Assembly (NCBI RefSeq): GCF_000247815.1
Contig: NC_021684.1
Coordinates: 6,955,814 to 7,019,813, forward strand
Direction of reading: 5' to 3'
DNA: 64,000 bases
Source of the DNA: Ficedula albicollis
Lineage: Eukaryota > Chordata > Aves > Passeriformes > Muscicapidae
A model generated the notes under the pieces. That model saw nothing but the letters and a program-made list of their open reading frames with translations. It did no database searches and was not told the origin of the DNA. Each line of letters opens with the position of its first letter. Position 1 is the first letter of the stretch. A program made the position numbers and the translations under genes. Shown piece after piece: positions 25,421-40,261 of this stretch.

Positions 25421-26169
25421 CCCCCGACGCACCGCACATGGCGACCGCAGCAGTATCTGTACCCCTCTAGGCATGATCGCTACACTGAGCGTCCCTGGGC
25501 TGCCAGGTACTGACACCCCACCGGGCACCCCTGGCTACAGCGGCTAAGGCTCCTGCCGGAGGCCAGTGGCTAAAGAAGCAGGGCTAGGGCAGTCACTCCA
25601 ATCTATGTGAAGGGCTAAATCCAGGATGTGCTGAGTGTGGGCACAGCGTTTTCCCCCCTCTTAGGCACGGACAGGTCACCCAGCAGCACTCTGGCCTGGG
25701 AAGCTCAGGCTGCTCCCACGTTCCACCAGCCCAGCTGGCTGCCCGGCTCATAGTGCCTCACAGTGTTGCCCCAGCATTTCAGCACAGTGGAGAAAACAAT
25801 CCATGTGGAATCATCCCCAAAAGACCCAGAGTAACAGGGACGGGCCAGTCCCCTCTTCCAGCCTCCATCAGACCTCCCCACTTGAGCTGAAAGATGTCTA
25901 TTCTCATGAAGACACAAATCCCCATAAAAGTTCCCCAAAGAGGAAATTTCTCCAAAGTGCATCCCACATGCTTTAGGGAGAGCCATGAGCTCTGATGACT
26001 CACCAGTTGTATCCCCAAAGATTTCCTGTCCCTTTACGAGGTCTGTCACCCCTAAAATATCTCCTGCTCCTCTGTCCTACCCAGCTTTTATTCCAGAGGA
26101 AAATTTTGGGGGTCCACACTTGGGAGTCCACCCAGCTCCCATGCTGAGCTGCAAACCCTGCCCAGCTGC

Positions 26170-26460
26170 TGTGCAGTGACAGAACGGCTCTGCCTGCTGC
26201 TGGAAGGTTTTATTTGTGTTATGCATATCTTTCATAAATCCTTACGAAGCCTCGGGCAGCCTGGGATGGAAACGGCTTTGCCAGCCAGCAATGAGCGTCG
26301 CCATCGGGAGAAGAGGCACCCTATCGCCTGGACATCGAGAGATGTTAAATATTCAGTGGCAGCTCTGCCCTCACGCTCCCGGCAATCCCACGGCTCCTGT
26401 TACTGCCGCTCTCCTTTGGCTGGAGACCCATCCATTAACTAATTTCTAATAACAGCAGCG
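26170..26460. promoter_or_regulatory. Candidate conserved non-coding element (AT-rich island)
   Basis: Within GC-rich surroundings this segment is AT-richer and carries motif-like words: TTATGCATATC (POU octamer-like), CATTAACTAATTTCTAAT (homeodomain-like) and GATGTTAAATATTCAG. It lacks reading-frame conservation signals. Function as an enhancer is inferred from composition only. Confidence 0.3.
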
Positions 26461-27706
26461 TGCGTAAGTGCTGAACCAGCGCCGGCTGGCATGCCAGGGG
26501 ACTGGAGGCAGCCAGGTTTGGCAGTGTGAAGGGGGAGCCAGAGGCACCCAGAGGATGGGCATGGCTGGCCTCAAGCCATCAGCTTAACCCTTTCCCTGCT
26601 CTGGTGACTGGTGACGGCGGGTGCAGCCACGTGGCACCTGAGGAGAGACGTCCCGGGATGGGCAGTAAAGCAGCTCAGCGGGGTTGTAAAAGGCAGCCAA
26701 GAGCTCCCTCCCTGTAAGCAAACACAGCACAGGTGCTGGGCTCAGGGACAGCCAGCGTGGCCCCGTGGCACAGGGTGCAGTGACTGCTGTGGGGTAGCCC
26801 ACTGGAGGACCTGTGGGAAGTGGTTTGGAGACTGTTTGCTCCTTCCCAGCCTCCAAATGCCCTTCCTCTGCTATTGGCACAAATGCAGCCATATCTGCTT
26901 TTTACTGTCCCCTTCCTTGTCCAGCATGTGACACCCCTCTCTGGTGCATTTTCCAGGTGAGCACAGGACATGGACTCCACCATGAAGCTTTGCAGAAAAT
27001 CAAAGCCGTGAGGAGAGAAGGAAAAGAGAGTGAAGATGTCCCCAAAACCTCCCAAAGCCTGTCCCAGAGTCCCTCAGCTGGCACACAGTAGCTGCAGGCT
27101 CCTGCAGCCAGGCTGGCAACACAGACATGAGCCATGAGAGGTGTAGGCTAAGACCCTGCTCTCAGCTCCCTGAGCCCTCTGGTCAACAGTGCTTCCCCAG
27201 TGCAGCTCTGGCCAGTCTCATCAATGGCTCTGGTGGTGTCAGGGCTCTAGTGGATTGCAAAATTGCAGTCGTGTGGTTTTCTCCAGCTGGCTGGAAAGTT
27301 TGACGCCGGATTCCCGTATGTGAGGAGCCTTCAGGGGAGCACGGCACAGCATGGCTCATCTCTCCAGCAGCATCCTGCCTCACCAATGGCAGGGAGCTGA
27401 GTGCTGGGCCAGAGCCCTTGCCCTCAGCACACCTCTGTGGGGTTGGCCTTCTCACCATTTCCCCCAGCCTAAAGCTGCCCTATTTCTTATCCTACAGCCA
27501 TGCTTCAAGATCAAAGATTAAAGTGAAACCTCTTGGCCTCAGAAGCGCAGACAAGGCCATAAAACTCCTCAGCCTCCAGTGTGGCAGCACGGACAAGGCC
27601 AGCCCAGGACCCAGGCACAAAGCACTGGGTGCTATGTATGGCCAGGACACGCTCTCCTTGTCACGCTCGGCTTCCTGAGCCCGCTGCCTGCTGCCTGCCA
27701 CTGCCC

Positions 27707-27916
27707 GCTGTTCCCAGAGCCCAGATGGCAGGAAGATAGGGCAGAGATAATGGTGAGATTTGCAGCCCGAGCAGTGTTCCCCCTGCCACCACCGTGACTT
27801 CTCAAGCAAGAAGGCTGTTCCCAGAGCCCAGATGGCAGGAAGATACGGCAGAGATAATGGTGAGATTTGCAGCCCAAGCAGTGTTCCCCCTGCACCACCG
27901 TGACCTCTCAAGCAAG
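27707..27916. repeat. Two-copy tandem duplication, about 107 bp
   Basis: The unit starting GCTGTTCCCAGAGCCCAGAT occurs at 27707 and 27814 with several substitutions and a small deletion in the second copy. It is intergenic. Confidence 0.88.
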
Positions 27917-28330
27917 AAATCTCCCAGAGATTGCCCTTTCCAGGAACATTCCAGTGGGTGCCTCTGGTCCCCATCACTGAGCACTCCACAGACACAGCTC
28001 CAGCACACACAGGGGCTCCAAGACCCCCACTGCCCTCTTGACCCCATAACCACGAAGCGAGTGAGGCACAAAAGGAATGCTGATTGTAAGAGGAGAAGGA
28101 CCCCTTTGGCCAGCAGCACGGTGGGCTCCAGAGTGGCACCTGCCCGAAGCCATGTCCAGGGCTGGAGCCTTCCTCCCCGCAGCTCTCCCTGCACAGAAGC
28201 ACCCTGGTGCTGGCAGTGTGTGCCTGGGCACAGCAGTGGTGGGGAGCAGCTGGTGGCCCCTCGCTCGCCCTTGACCGCCGCCTCCCTCGCGGCACATGCT
28301 GTCATGTGGCAGGGCACAACAACAACACGG

Positions 28331-28500
28331 GCTAATTGGTTAATGTGATTTCAAAACATGATTTGCAATTATAACTCACCAGAGAGCATTCAATGATCCC
28401 GCACATTGGAGAGTGGGTTTTTCTCCTTCGCTTGTTCCTGGAACCTCGAAACCAATTAACTTTACAGAAGCCAGAAGCAAAGCGCTGCTCAGCAGACCTG
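28331..28500. promoter_or_regulatory. Candidate conserved non-coding element (homeodomain-type motifs)
   Basis: A sharply AT-rich block contains GCTAATTGGTTAATGTG, GATTTGCAATTATAAC and AACCAATTAACTTTAC, several TAATT/AATTA homeodomain cores within 150 bp. Such islands in GC-rich avian DNA are often constrained enhancers. Conservation was not tested. Confidence 0.3.
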
Positions 28501-30426
28501 AAGGGTGAGTTATCTCTGTGCTCAATCACCTCCCTGCCAAGCCACAATCTGGGGACCAAGGACTGGAGGACGAGCCCTGGGGTAACCCCAGTGCTTCTCC
28601 CTGCACCACTGAGGGGTTTGGAGGGACGTACACAGGCTCCCCCAGCTCCAATCCACCATGCACCATGGCTGCTTGGGAGCACTTGAGGACAGGAGGATGC
28701 CCTGAGCCAAAAGATGTGGGAATAAACTGTTCCTATTGGAGTAGGAAGTCTGTCCTTCAGGTCCCTCCAGAGGTGCTGGCAGCTGCTGGCAGCCTGCTCG
28801 TCTCTGCCACCCACGCAGGACAGCCATGTCCCCACCATCCCTACTGGCAGCACAGCCCCACCAGGGCCAGAGGCTTTGTTTCTGTGGGCTGACCGTCCTG
28901 CAACAGAGGCTTACATGCTGTTAAGGTAATTAAGCAAGGACTTAGCAAGGACTTTAATGCCTTTAAATGCAACTCAAATGCCTTTCAAGCCAAACAAACC
29001 CAAGCAGCCATGATGCTCCTGAAACATCCAGCACCCAGTGCCCAGCTCCCCTGAGTCTTGGCTTGTTCCCCCAGTGTCCCAAATTGCTGGGCTCTGTTGC
29101 CCCCCACATCCCACTGGAAAGCCAGACATGTGGCCAGCAGTATTTTCTCTTGGGTAGGCAAAGTGACGTTGTGTGCCATCAGCTGTTGGAGGGATGATCT
29201 GGCATTATTATTATCCCTCAGGATGGGGATGTGGCTCCACTCTGCAGAGGGACCCCTGCTCCAGGGCAGCACTCCAGGGCAGGAGTCCCTCTAGGCTGGG
29301 AGCTGCCTTCCATCAGCTCCCCAAGCCTCAGGGTCTTCCATACCACAGGGAGCTCAGCATTCCACACTGCAACCACCCTGAGGACAGGGAGGGAGCTCAG
29401 GCAGCAGCCAGAAACTCCGAGGAGGCATGAGCCAATGCCAGCAGTGCGGTATGGGGCAGTGAAAGGAAATGTGGGACAGTGTTTGGGGGTCTCCAGTCCT
29501 TGGGAAGGGGCTCTCCTGTTCATTTCCAAGCTCCCTGCAAGCTGTCAGGGAGTGTGAAGCCGGCTGGGAGGCCCCCAGACGATGCCAGGCATCTGCTCAG
29601 GGCCTGGGTAGCAGGGTGGCAGATGGCTGGGGAGCTGGGGACCGGGGAGCAGGGGAGGACCAGGGACACCTTTCAGCCCAGACAACTGTAGCATCCTTGT
29701 TTAGAGTTATTTATAACTGGGCCAAAAATGGAGACGTGGCCACAGCCGTGTCCCTCCTCTCCCCAGGGTGCTGTGGTCAATCCAGAGCTGAAAGGAGCAG
29801 ATATGGTCCCTGCAGTCCCAGTGAAGGGCAGTGTGCTCCAGCTCCCTACAGAGGCAGCCGTAGGGCTGTCCTGAACCCCCTCACTGGCTGGGGTGACTGT
29901 CAGTCCCGGGGCTAGGCAGTCCACCACAGGCTCCAGTCGGGTGTGATCCAGCCATGAGGAGGAGAGGGGATAAAGGCCCTTTCATGGCCCATCAGGGAAA
30001 AGGATTCAGAGAGAGAAGCACAAAAGGACATGCTGGCACTCAGGACTGAGGCTGCCACATCCTGCAGCACAGGGCTCCTGAGCTGCCCCAGTGGTGGGTG
30101 TGGGGTGCCTGCCTCAACCAGGGGCCAGGGAACCAGGGGGCATCTGGGGAGCGCTGGGTGCTGGCTCTTGGCAAGCACCCCTGGGTCCCTGCTGGCACCA
30201 CCCAGCCTTGTGTTTGGGTGGTCTAAACCTGGGGCTGTTTCAGGCTGGCCAGTGCTGGCATGGTGGCCCTCTCCAGGGTTGGGAAAGCCCTGGGGCAGCT
30301 GCCCCTCTCCCTCCCCTCTGAGCTGGACAACAATTGGCTGCCTGAAGGACGCCGGCCTTGATCCGCATCGCTGGCCGTCCCCAGGGCCGAGCAAACAGAG
30401 AGGAAAACAGCCCCGGCCGGCCCCCG

Positions 30427-31794
<1,368 letters not shown>

Positions 31795-31957
31795 ACTGCC
31801 GACTGCAGACACCCTGCCCGTCCACTGCCCGCTGACCACTGCGCACTGCCCGCTGCCCACTGACCACTGCCCACTGCGCACTGCCCGCTGACCACTGCGC
31901 GCTGACCACTGCCCGCTGCTCACTGCCCACTGCTCACTGCCGACACCCTGCCTGCCC

Positions 31958-32403
<446 letters not shown>

Positions 32404-32769
32404 ACTGCCCACTGCCCGCTGCTCACTGCCCGCCCCCCGTGCACACTCTGCCCGCTGCTCACTGCGCGCTGACCACTGCCCGCTGCCCACTGCCCGCTGC
32501 CCACTTACCACTGCCCGCTGTCCACTGCCCGCTGCTCACTGCGCTGCTCACTGCCCACTGACCACTGCGCACTGCCGACTGCAGACACCCTGCCCGTCCA
32601 CTGCCCACTGACCACTGCCCGCTGCTCACACCCTTCCTACTGCCCACACCCAGCCCACTGCCCTCTGCCGTCACCCCGCCCACTGACCACACCCTGCCCA
32701 CTGCCGACATCCTGCCCGCCCCCTGCTCACACCCTGCCCACTGCTCACCGCCTTCCCGCCCCCTGCCCG

Positions 32770-33307
<538 letters not shown>

Positions 33308-33440
33308 CCCCCCGTCATGTCACACCCGCCTGTCCACTGCCCACCCCTTGCTCGGCCACTGCCCACTGCCCACTGCCCACACCCTTCCTACTGCCCACAC
33401 CCAGCCCACTGCCCACTGCCGTCACCCCGCCCACTGTCCA

Positions 33441-35145
33441 CACCCTGGCTGTTAGCCACCTGCTCACTGCCCGCCCCTTACCTGCAGCCTGCCTGCCCCA
33501 CTGCCCACACCCTGCTCACACCCTGCCCACTGTCCCTACCCTACCTGCCCACCCCCTCTCATCCCCTGTGCCCCCTGTCCGCACCCTGCCCCAACATGCC
33601 TGCCCCGTGCCTGCGTCCAGCCTGCTGCTGGGGCTTCCCCAGCACCCACTGCCCTGTCACACCCGTATGACTCCAGCCTACACCTCCCCAGATCTGTCCC
33701 CCAACAAGCCCTCTTCTCCCGCTTGCATCCCAGAACTCTGCCTGCCCCTCTGTGGGACAGCCCCAGTCCCTCAATCTATCCCGTGGGAAGTGGTGGCTGT
33801 GCTGCCTGGCGCCTCTCCACTGGGTGTCATCTGTTTCCTGAGGCCTCTGGCTACCCCAGTGCTTTCCATGGAGCTCAACAAAGTGAGGTGCCCTGGCACC
33901 ACATGGCACAGCACAGTGATCCACTGTCAGTTCTGGGACAGCATGAAAAGAGCCCAGCTCTGTGCTGGCACTGACATCCCAGGATCATGTGTTCCAGCCC
34001 CTCTCCACCTGCATGCCAGGGGCCTGGCACAGTATTGGCTGAGTCCCTGGCTGCCCTGAGCCCACCCCATGGCAGGAGTGGCTCAGCTGGTTCTGGCTGC
34101 TTGGGCACAGATCCTCGTGGCTGGATGTTCTGCAGCCTCTGGCACAGCCGTGTCAGCACCTGGCCACTGTCACAGAAGAAAAACACATTCCCTTGCCTCC
34201 AGATGGAATTTCCTGTTTTGTTTTTTTATTAAAATGGTGCTTATTGCCTCCCATGCTGGCAGACATTGCTGAACAGCGCTCTCTCACCTCATGCCCTCTT
34301 GGAGGGCTGAGATCATCCTCTCCCTGCAGCAATGGGCTTGTGCCCAGCCCAGCCTAGCACGCTGCCCACTCTGCTCTGTCCAGCCAGCACTGGACACCCC
34401 AGCGTGTCCGGCCACAAGACAGACTTTGCTTCTCCCTCCTGCCCTGGCTGAGCAGCTCTTACTGCGACAGAGCCACTAAATCCCCAGTTCCCCGGAAGCC
34501 GGGAAGGCAGGAGAAGTCAGGCGGCTCAAACCGCCCCAGCCCAGCCGAGCACTTGTTACACATTTACCCCACATTAACGAGGCGGCTCCGGCTGCTCGGC
34601 CTTCGGACCGCAGGGATGCTGCGCAGACAGCCCGGCCCCACGGCAGCTGTGGGGGTCCCACGGCGTGAGTCCCCCCAGAACGGGTCCCACGGCGTGAGTC
34701 CCCTCAGAAAGGGCACCACGGCAGCAGCCACATCCCTCTCCTCCCCCCGCAGCCCCGCTGGGCTGGGCTGTGCAGGAGCAGATGAGGCACTTGGGAGGGT
34801 GATGAGCGCCTTCACACTGGCAGTCCAAAGCAGCAACAGGACCGAGCAGGCAGGAAGGGGCGCCTGGGGACATCGGGATGTACCGCGGCTGTGATCGGGA
34901 TTCCTAGGCTTGCTCGCACCTCTCCTCCCTTTGCAGTGCAGGCAGAGGGGGTGGCAGCACCCCAGAAAGCCCTGGGGTCCCGAGGGGTTGTTCCCAAGCG
35001 GCCAGCCAGGTCGCTGGGTGCAGAGGGAGGACACACGACACAGTTGCCTTTTGTTGGTGCCGGCCCCGGGAGCAGGGAGCAGGGCTCTGCATCCCCTCCC
35101 TCCACCCCCGCCGCTGGCGGGACTGGCGCCCAGCACCGGGGATTT
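33441..35145. other. Intergenic, no gene recognised
   Basis: C-rich sequence fades from the minisatellite into mixed unique sequence. A CpG-richer patch at about 34480-34700 carries the tandem phrase CACGGCGTGAGTCCCC twice. No coding exon was recognised. Confidence 0.45.
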
Positions 35146-35236
35146 GGGGTTTAAAGCTCAGGCGGCAGCCACAGCCCCAGCTTACCCACCGGGCAAGGAG
35201 GCAGGCGAGCTCCGGCAGAGCCCACGCAGCACAGCA
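35146..35236 (+). promoter_or_regulatory. Candidate plus-strand promoter and non-coding first exon
   Basis: A TTTAAAG TATA-like box lies at about 35150. About 80 bp later comes CAGCACAGCAG followed by GTGAGACGG, a strong donor match with exon end at 35236. Because the SEMA3B start exon begins with an acceptor 28 nt before its ATG, that gene needs upstream non-coding exons on this strand, and this is one candidate about 6 kb away. No transcript evidence is visible. Confidence 0.28.
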
Positions 35237-38200
35237 GGTGAGACGGTGGATTTGGGGCACCGGGCTGGCCCGCTGAGTGGGGCCATGGCGTTGGGGGACT
35301 GGGACAATGGAGCTGCCTGGGAAGAGGTGAGGTCCTTGCCTCCCCACAGTGGGTACCAGGTGCCAGCAGGCTCGGACATGGTCCTGAGAGGGCAGTGAAG
35401 GCATCTTTGGGCACGTAGCACCTGCTTGTCACCCCACAGCTGAGCAGGAACCCTTAAGCCCTGCCCCAGCGGGGGTGGCAGGGGTGAGCACCACCGTGCT
35501 GGGAAGTTTCCCAAGCAATGCTGCTTCCCTGGGCACTGGTTTCTGGGGAGGGGGCTCACCTGGTGGCCTCCCACCTGCTGCTCCTTCCCGGTTCTCACTG
35601 ACTCGGTCAAGGTGGGGTTTCCCTGGCTGGCACCTGGGTGCGCTCCGAGGCGATCGGGAATGGGGTACCCTGCGGCTGGGCACGGGCTGGGCAGCAGCAG
35701 GAGCCGGGCCAGCAGACAAGGCCCCATTGTGCCGTGCCGGGCCGCTGGCTCGGCTATCAATAGCCCCATTATGCTCGGCGGCGGCCCCCGCAGCCTTCCC
35801 AGCCGGCACAGCCCCCCGGGGGAGCACCGTGGGAGGCAATCTGAAGTGGCTGTTGTGTTGGGGGGCCAGGGTGACAGGAGAAGGGTGAGAGAAGAGGGCA
35901 GGGTGCCCCGGCTCCTCCACCGCTGCCTGTCGGGGTGCTACCGTGGAACGCTGGTGCCACCAGCTTTGGGGCCAAGATGCCCAAGATAGGAAGCAGGCAG
36001 GCTCGGTGGGGGGCAGCTGGACACTGCTGTCCTCCCTTCCCCACCCTCACCATCCCACCAGACATTGCCTGTGCCAAGGTGGCCATGGCTTTATGCTTTG
36101 CCCCAGGGCAGGGATGGGCAAGTGGGCAGCGAGCGCCTGACATCAGCCCTGGGTGTGGATGCAGCCGGGCCAGCAGGAGAAGATGAATGGATCCGCTTGC
36201 TTCCCAACAAGACACACCCTGGCTAAAATTACTGACCCCCTGGCAGGGACAGCAGCCTGTTTTTAAAGCCTAAGGAGCTGGATGCCACTGGTTGGTGTGG
36301 CTCAAGGCAGGACCAAAGGGATGTGGGCAGGACAGCAGGCAGGGGGGCTCAGCCAACATCTCCCACTGCCCTCCTTCTGGGGTGGGGAGAGTGTCTGGGT
36401 GGTGGCAGAAAGGCTGGGTGTCCTGCTCCTGCCCCACGGATGGTTTTGGTGGTTTCCAGTGCACGGCACGTGGCCCCTCTGCCTGTCCCAGAGCCTGGCT
36501 GCTGGTAGACATGAAGCCAAGGGCAACTGGTCACCTTGGGTCAGGATCTTGCAGGATCTTATAAGAACAGGATCCCTCCCCTTCCCTTTCCAAAAAGCCA
36601 CTGTCCTGCACCTGGAGGATGGACATTCCCTTCATCACTACCCCAAAGGTTCACCATGTACCCCATGGCTTGGTCCCACAGAAGGGAAACAGAATGGCAG
36701 CACCCCACAGGTGCTCAGGCACTGGGGTGCACAGAACACCCCCATCCCCTGCAGCCCAGATCAGTCCACCACAGGGTTGGGACAATTAAAAAGGGATTAA
36801 CCGGGCTACACCAGCATGGCACTGCCGGGAGCCAGTACCTAATCCCAGCAGGAATGCACTGGGGCCACGGGGGTCCCTGATGCTGGGGTCTCACCAGCAT
36901 GCTGTGATGGGGGATGGACACAGAGTCAGGGTGGGTGTATCCACAGACGGGGTGTGAACCTAGAGCTGGTGTCCCCCTGGGACGTTGCCACCATGCTGTG
37001 CTACAAGGATGCAGCTGTCTCAGGCATGTTTGCTTGCTGCCAGCCAAGCCCTCACACCGGCACAGTTGGGATGCCCTAGGCTCTGTCCCCTGCCTGTACC
37101 AGGAATGTGGCAGCCACACAAGGCCTGATGCCATCCTGCAGCCCAACAGTATGGATGTGGACTGCCACAGATTGACTCCCAAAGAAGTCCTAAAAGCCAC
37201 ATCTTTAGTGCCATCACAAACCAACAGCTTTTTGGCTGTCCAGACCCAGGGGATACTAGTTCAAGCAGCGTATCCCTGTGCCCGGGTCATGGGTGTAGGC
37301 AGGGATGAGGATGCCACACTTCTCCCTGCTGACAAGTTGGCAGTGTCACTGGCAGTGCTGGTAAAGCTGCACAAACCCATCTCTTGGCCGGGGAGCAGTG
37401 CTGTGCCAAGCCCATGAGTCACAGGGATGCTTATGGCACCAGCTGTCCTGACACAGCTCACCTTGAGTTTTCCATGTCCTCACACATAATGGCTCCACCA
37501 GGGCAGAGGGAAGCTCTCTAGGCCCCAGGGACATGGAGGACCACATTGTAGCACCCTTGGGGGAGTCACCCCCAGAATCACGAGGGTTCTTCTGGTAAGG
37601 TACCATTCCTGTTTGGGATGCAGGATTTGTATATATCCTGAGGGCTCCTGGATGCCAGTCCCAGCCCTTCTCCCTACATGCAGTGGTGGTCCTGGTCACC
37701 CGTTCGATGGCATGGATCCACCCCGTGATGCCGTGCTGGCTCACCCCGGCACGGGAGATGCAGGAGCGCTGGCCGTGTCCCTGCCGTGCCGCCCCCGGAG
37801 CCCTGCGGAGGTGGAGAGGAACTGTTTCCTACCGCTGACACCGCTGGGGGCTTGGGCGCTGCCGGCGGAGCTCCAGATGTTTGCCGGAGCCGGAACAGCC
37901 GGGAGAGATTTGGCCGAGGCAGCGATCCCTGGGTGCGGATCTGCCAGCGGCAGGGACGGGATCAAAGAGCGAAAGCGCCAGCACCTGCTGGTGCCGGCGG
38001 CAGTGACACCCCCGCGCTGGCGGGGAGCCAGGCCACCGGCACCTGGCTGTGAAACCTCCCGCGGGCCGGCGCGGAGCGCAGGGATGGGAGCGGCATGCTG
38101 GTGCCAGTGCCCGTTCCAGGTGGGGACCGTCATCGTGCCAGCGCCCGGTGGCTCCGGGGCTCGCCAGGAACACCCCGTGGGGCGGGAAGGGGTGGCCGGC

Positions 38201-39599
38201 GGCCGACGTGGCGCATCCCTCCCGCGCCGTTTTTTCCGGGATGGAAGCCCGGCCCTCCTGACGCTTGATGGTTTCTCCAGGCGGAGCCGCTGCCAGCAAG
38301 GTCCCCTCAGGGCTCCAGGGCTGGGGTGATGGTGACGTCACCTGGTCACCTCGCCATCCTTGCCGGGAGTGGCGGTAGTTGGAAAAGTCCCAACTGGGTG
38401 AAGGGAAACTGAGGCACGGTGTTGGAAAAACAGGAAGGTGCTCACTGTGTAGGGCTGGGCACGATATCCCTGTCCCCACCATCTCAGCGCCACCCCGGAA
38501 CGGTAGGCACAGGGACCGTGCGGAGGTCACCCAACTCAAAGTCCTGCTGGTGCCTGGACAAACTCTTACAGCAGAGTAACCCCTGCTGTACCGGTGCCAG
38601 CTCCTCTGCTGCCCCACCCGTGCCCTCGCTGTCTCTGTCCTCCTTGTTGTCCACAAAGCTGGGCTGGGCTGGGCTGGATGCCACTCGGCACTGTGGCACA
38701 GCCAGGAGAACAAGTGGTGGTGCTGGAACAGAGCCTGCCAGCATGCCAGAGTACCAGGGCTGGCAGCACGAGGGTTACTGCCAGTGGGATAGAAGGGCAT
38801 TTCCTGGGCACCCTGCCTGGCACAGTTTCTGCCTACTGCTGGCCTGCCTGCACAGCTCTGGCTTCCTTCCTGATGAACTCACTGCCTGCCTGTGCCAGCT
38901 GCCTACCTGCACCTGCACCTGACCTGCCGGCACCCGCTGCTGGCCTGCCTGCACGCACTGTCAGCCCACCTGCGCTCGCTGCCCGCTGGCACCACTGCCT
39001 GCACCTGCCCTCACCCGCTTCTGCCTCTCCACTCATCCTGCACCTGCCTGCACCCCTGCCTGCCTGCAGCTCTGCCTCCCCTCTCGCTCTGGACCTGCTT
39101 GCCCTTCTCCTGCCCCCGCAGTGTCTGCCTGCACCCCTGCCTGCCTGCAGCTCTGCCTCCCCTCTCGCTCTGGACCTGCCTGCCCTTCTCCTGCCCCCGC
39201 AGTGTCGGACAGTCAGGGGCATGGGAGAAGCAGGCAGGTGTGGCCCCCAAGGCAGCTCGTGTTTCCCCCCGCCCCGAGCCCTGCCCGCCGAGGCACGCGT
39301 GGCCCCGCTGCCGGCACCACTCGGCACTTGCTATTCTTGGCAGCGGCAGCTGGAAAATGGGAGGCAGCGGAGGAATTTTGTTTGCTCCGAGCTGGGCTCG
39401 GGCCAGACATCTGGGCTGCAGCTGAGCGGGGCGCAGGACAGGCCCCCCGTACCCCCGGTACGGCCCCGACACCCCTCGGCACGGCCCCCACACCCGGGCA
39501 GGCAAGTGCCTGTCCCGGCGAGGAGGCAACCCCGCCACCACTCGTGTGCTGAGCCACACGTGTGCTGAGCTTGGCACCCTCAGCTCTGCCCCGGGAGCA
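35237..39599. other. Upstream region of SEMA3B, no coding gene recognised
   Basis: CpG-richer patches occur at 35590-35830 and 37780-38260. Degenerate CTGCCTGC-type repeats occupy 38590-39210. Plus-strand reading frames of 240-320 codons here are composition-driven (Pro/Leu/Ala/Cys-rich, no domain) and are not called as genes. The region may contain non-coding SEMA3B exons or enhancers. Confidence 0.45.
39044..39205. repeat. Two-copy 81-bp tandem duplication in CTGCCTGC-rich DNA
   Basis: The unit starting CTGCCTGCACCCCTGCCTGC recurs at an offset of 81 bp with one or two differences, inside a wider degenerate CTGCCTGC repeat. Confidence 0.88.
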
Positions 39600-39790
39600 G
39601 CGGCTGTCACCGTGGGTATCCCCGTGAGTGTCACCCCGGGCCACTGGGATGGCAGCACGGGGGGCTGGGTGTGTGTGTGTGAGTGGCCGTGGGTGCTCGG
39701 CTGTGTGTGCGTGTGAGGGTGCCCGCGGGTCTGCTGGCGAGTGTGGCTCGCACACACGTGTGCGTGTCCCTGTGCGCGCCCCCGGCCCCG

Positions 39791-39978
<188 letters not shown>

Positions 39979-40107
39979 CTGCTGCCCGCCCCCCGCCCGG
40001 CCCCCCGTGCCAGCCGAGTGGGGTGCGTGCCCGGGCTCTGCCTCGGCCGCTCGGCAAGCGAGGGCGAGCGGGAGCCAACCCCCCGTGGCCCGGCACGGCC
40101 CCGGCCG

Positions 40108-40161
<54 letters not shown>
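40108..40161. other. Poly-C run, 54 nt (gap-like)
   Basis: The shortest of the twelve C runs, in the same CpG island. It is short enough that a real C tract cannot be excluded. Confidence 0.65.
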
Positions 40162-40162
<1 letters not shown>

Positions 40163-40261
40163 CGGCAGCCGTCGGGGCTACCAGAGCCCGGCGGTCCCGC
40201 GCCTCATCCCGGCGCCTCTGTAAATGCCATTAGCGCCGACCGCCTTCCTGCCGGGACACCG

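Noticed and set aside
38594..39568. 324-codon plus-strand frame upstream of SEMA3B
   Set aside because: It runs through degenerate CTGCCTGC repeats, is rich in Pro/Ala/Leu/Cys, lacks splice or domain support and has no recognisable relative.
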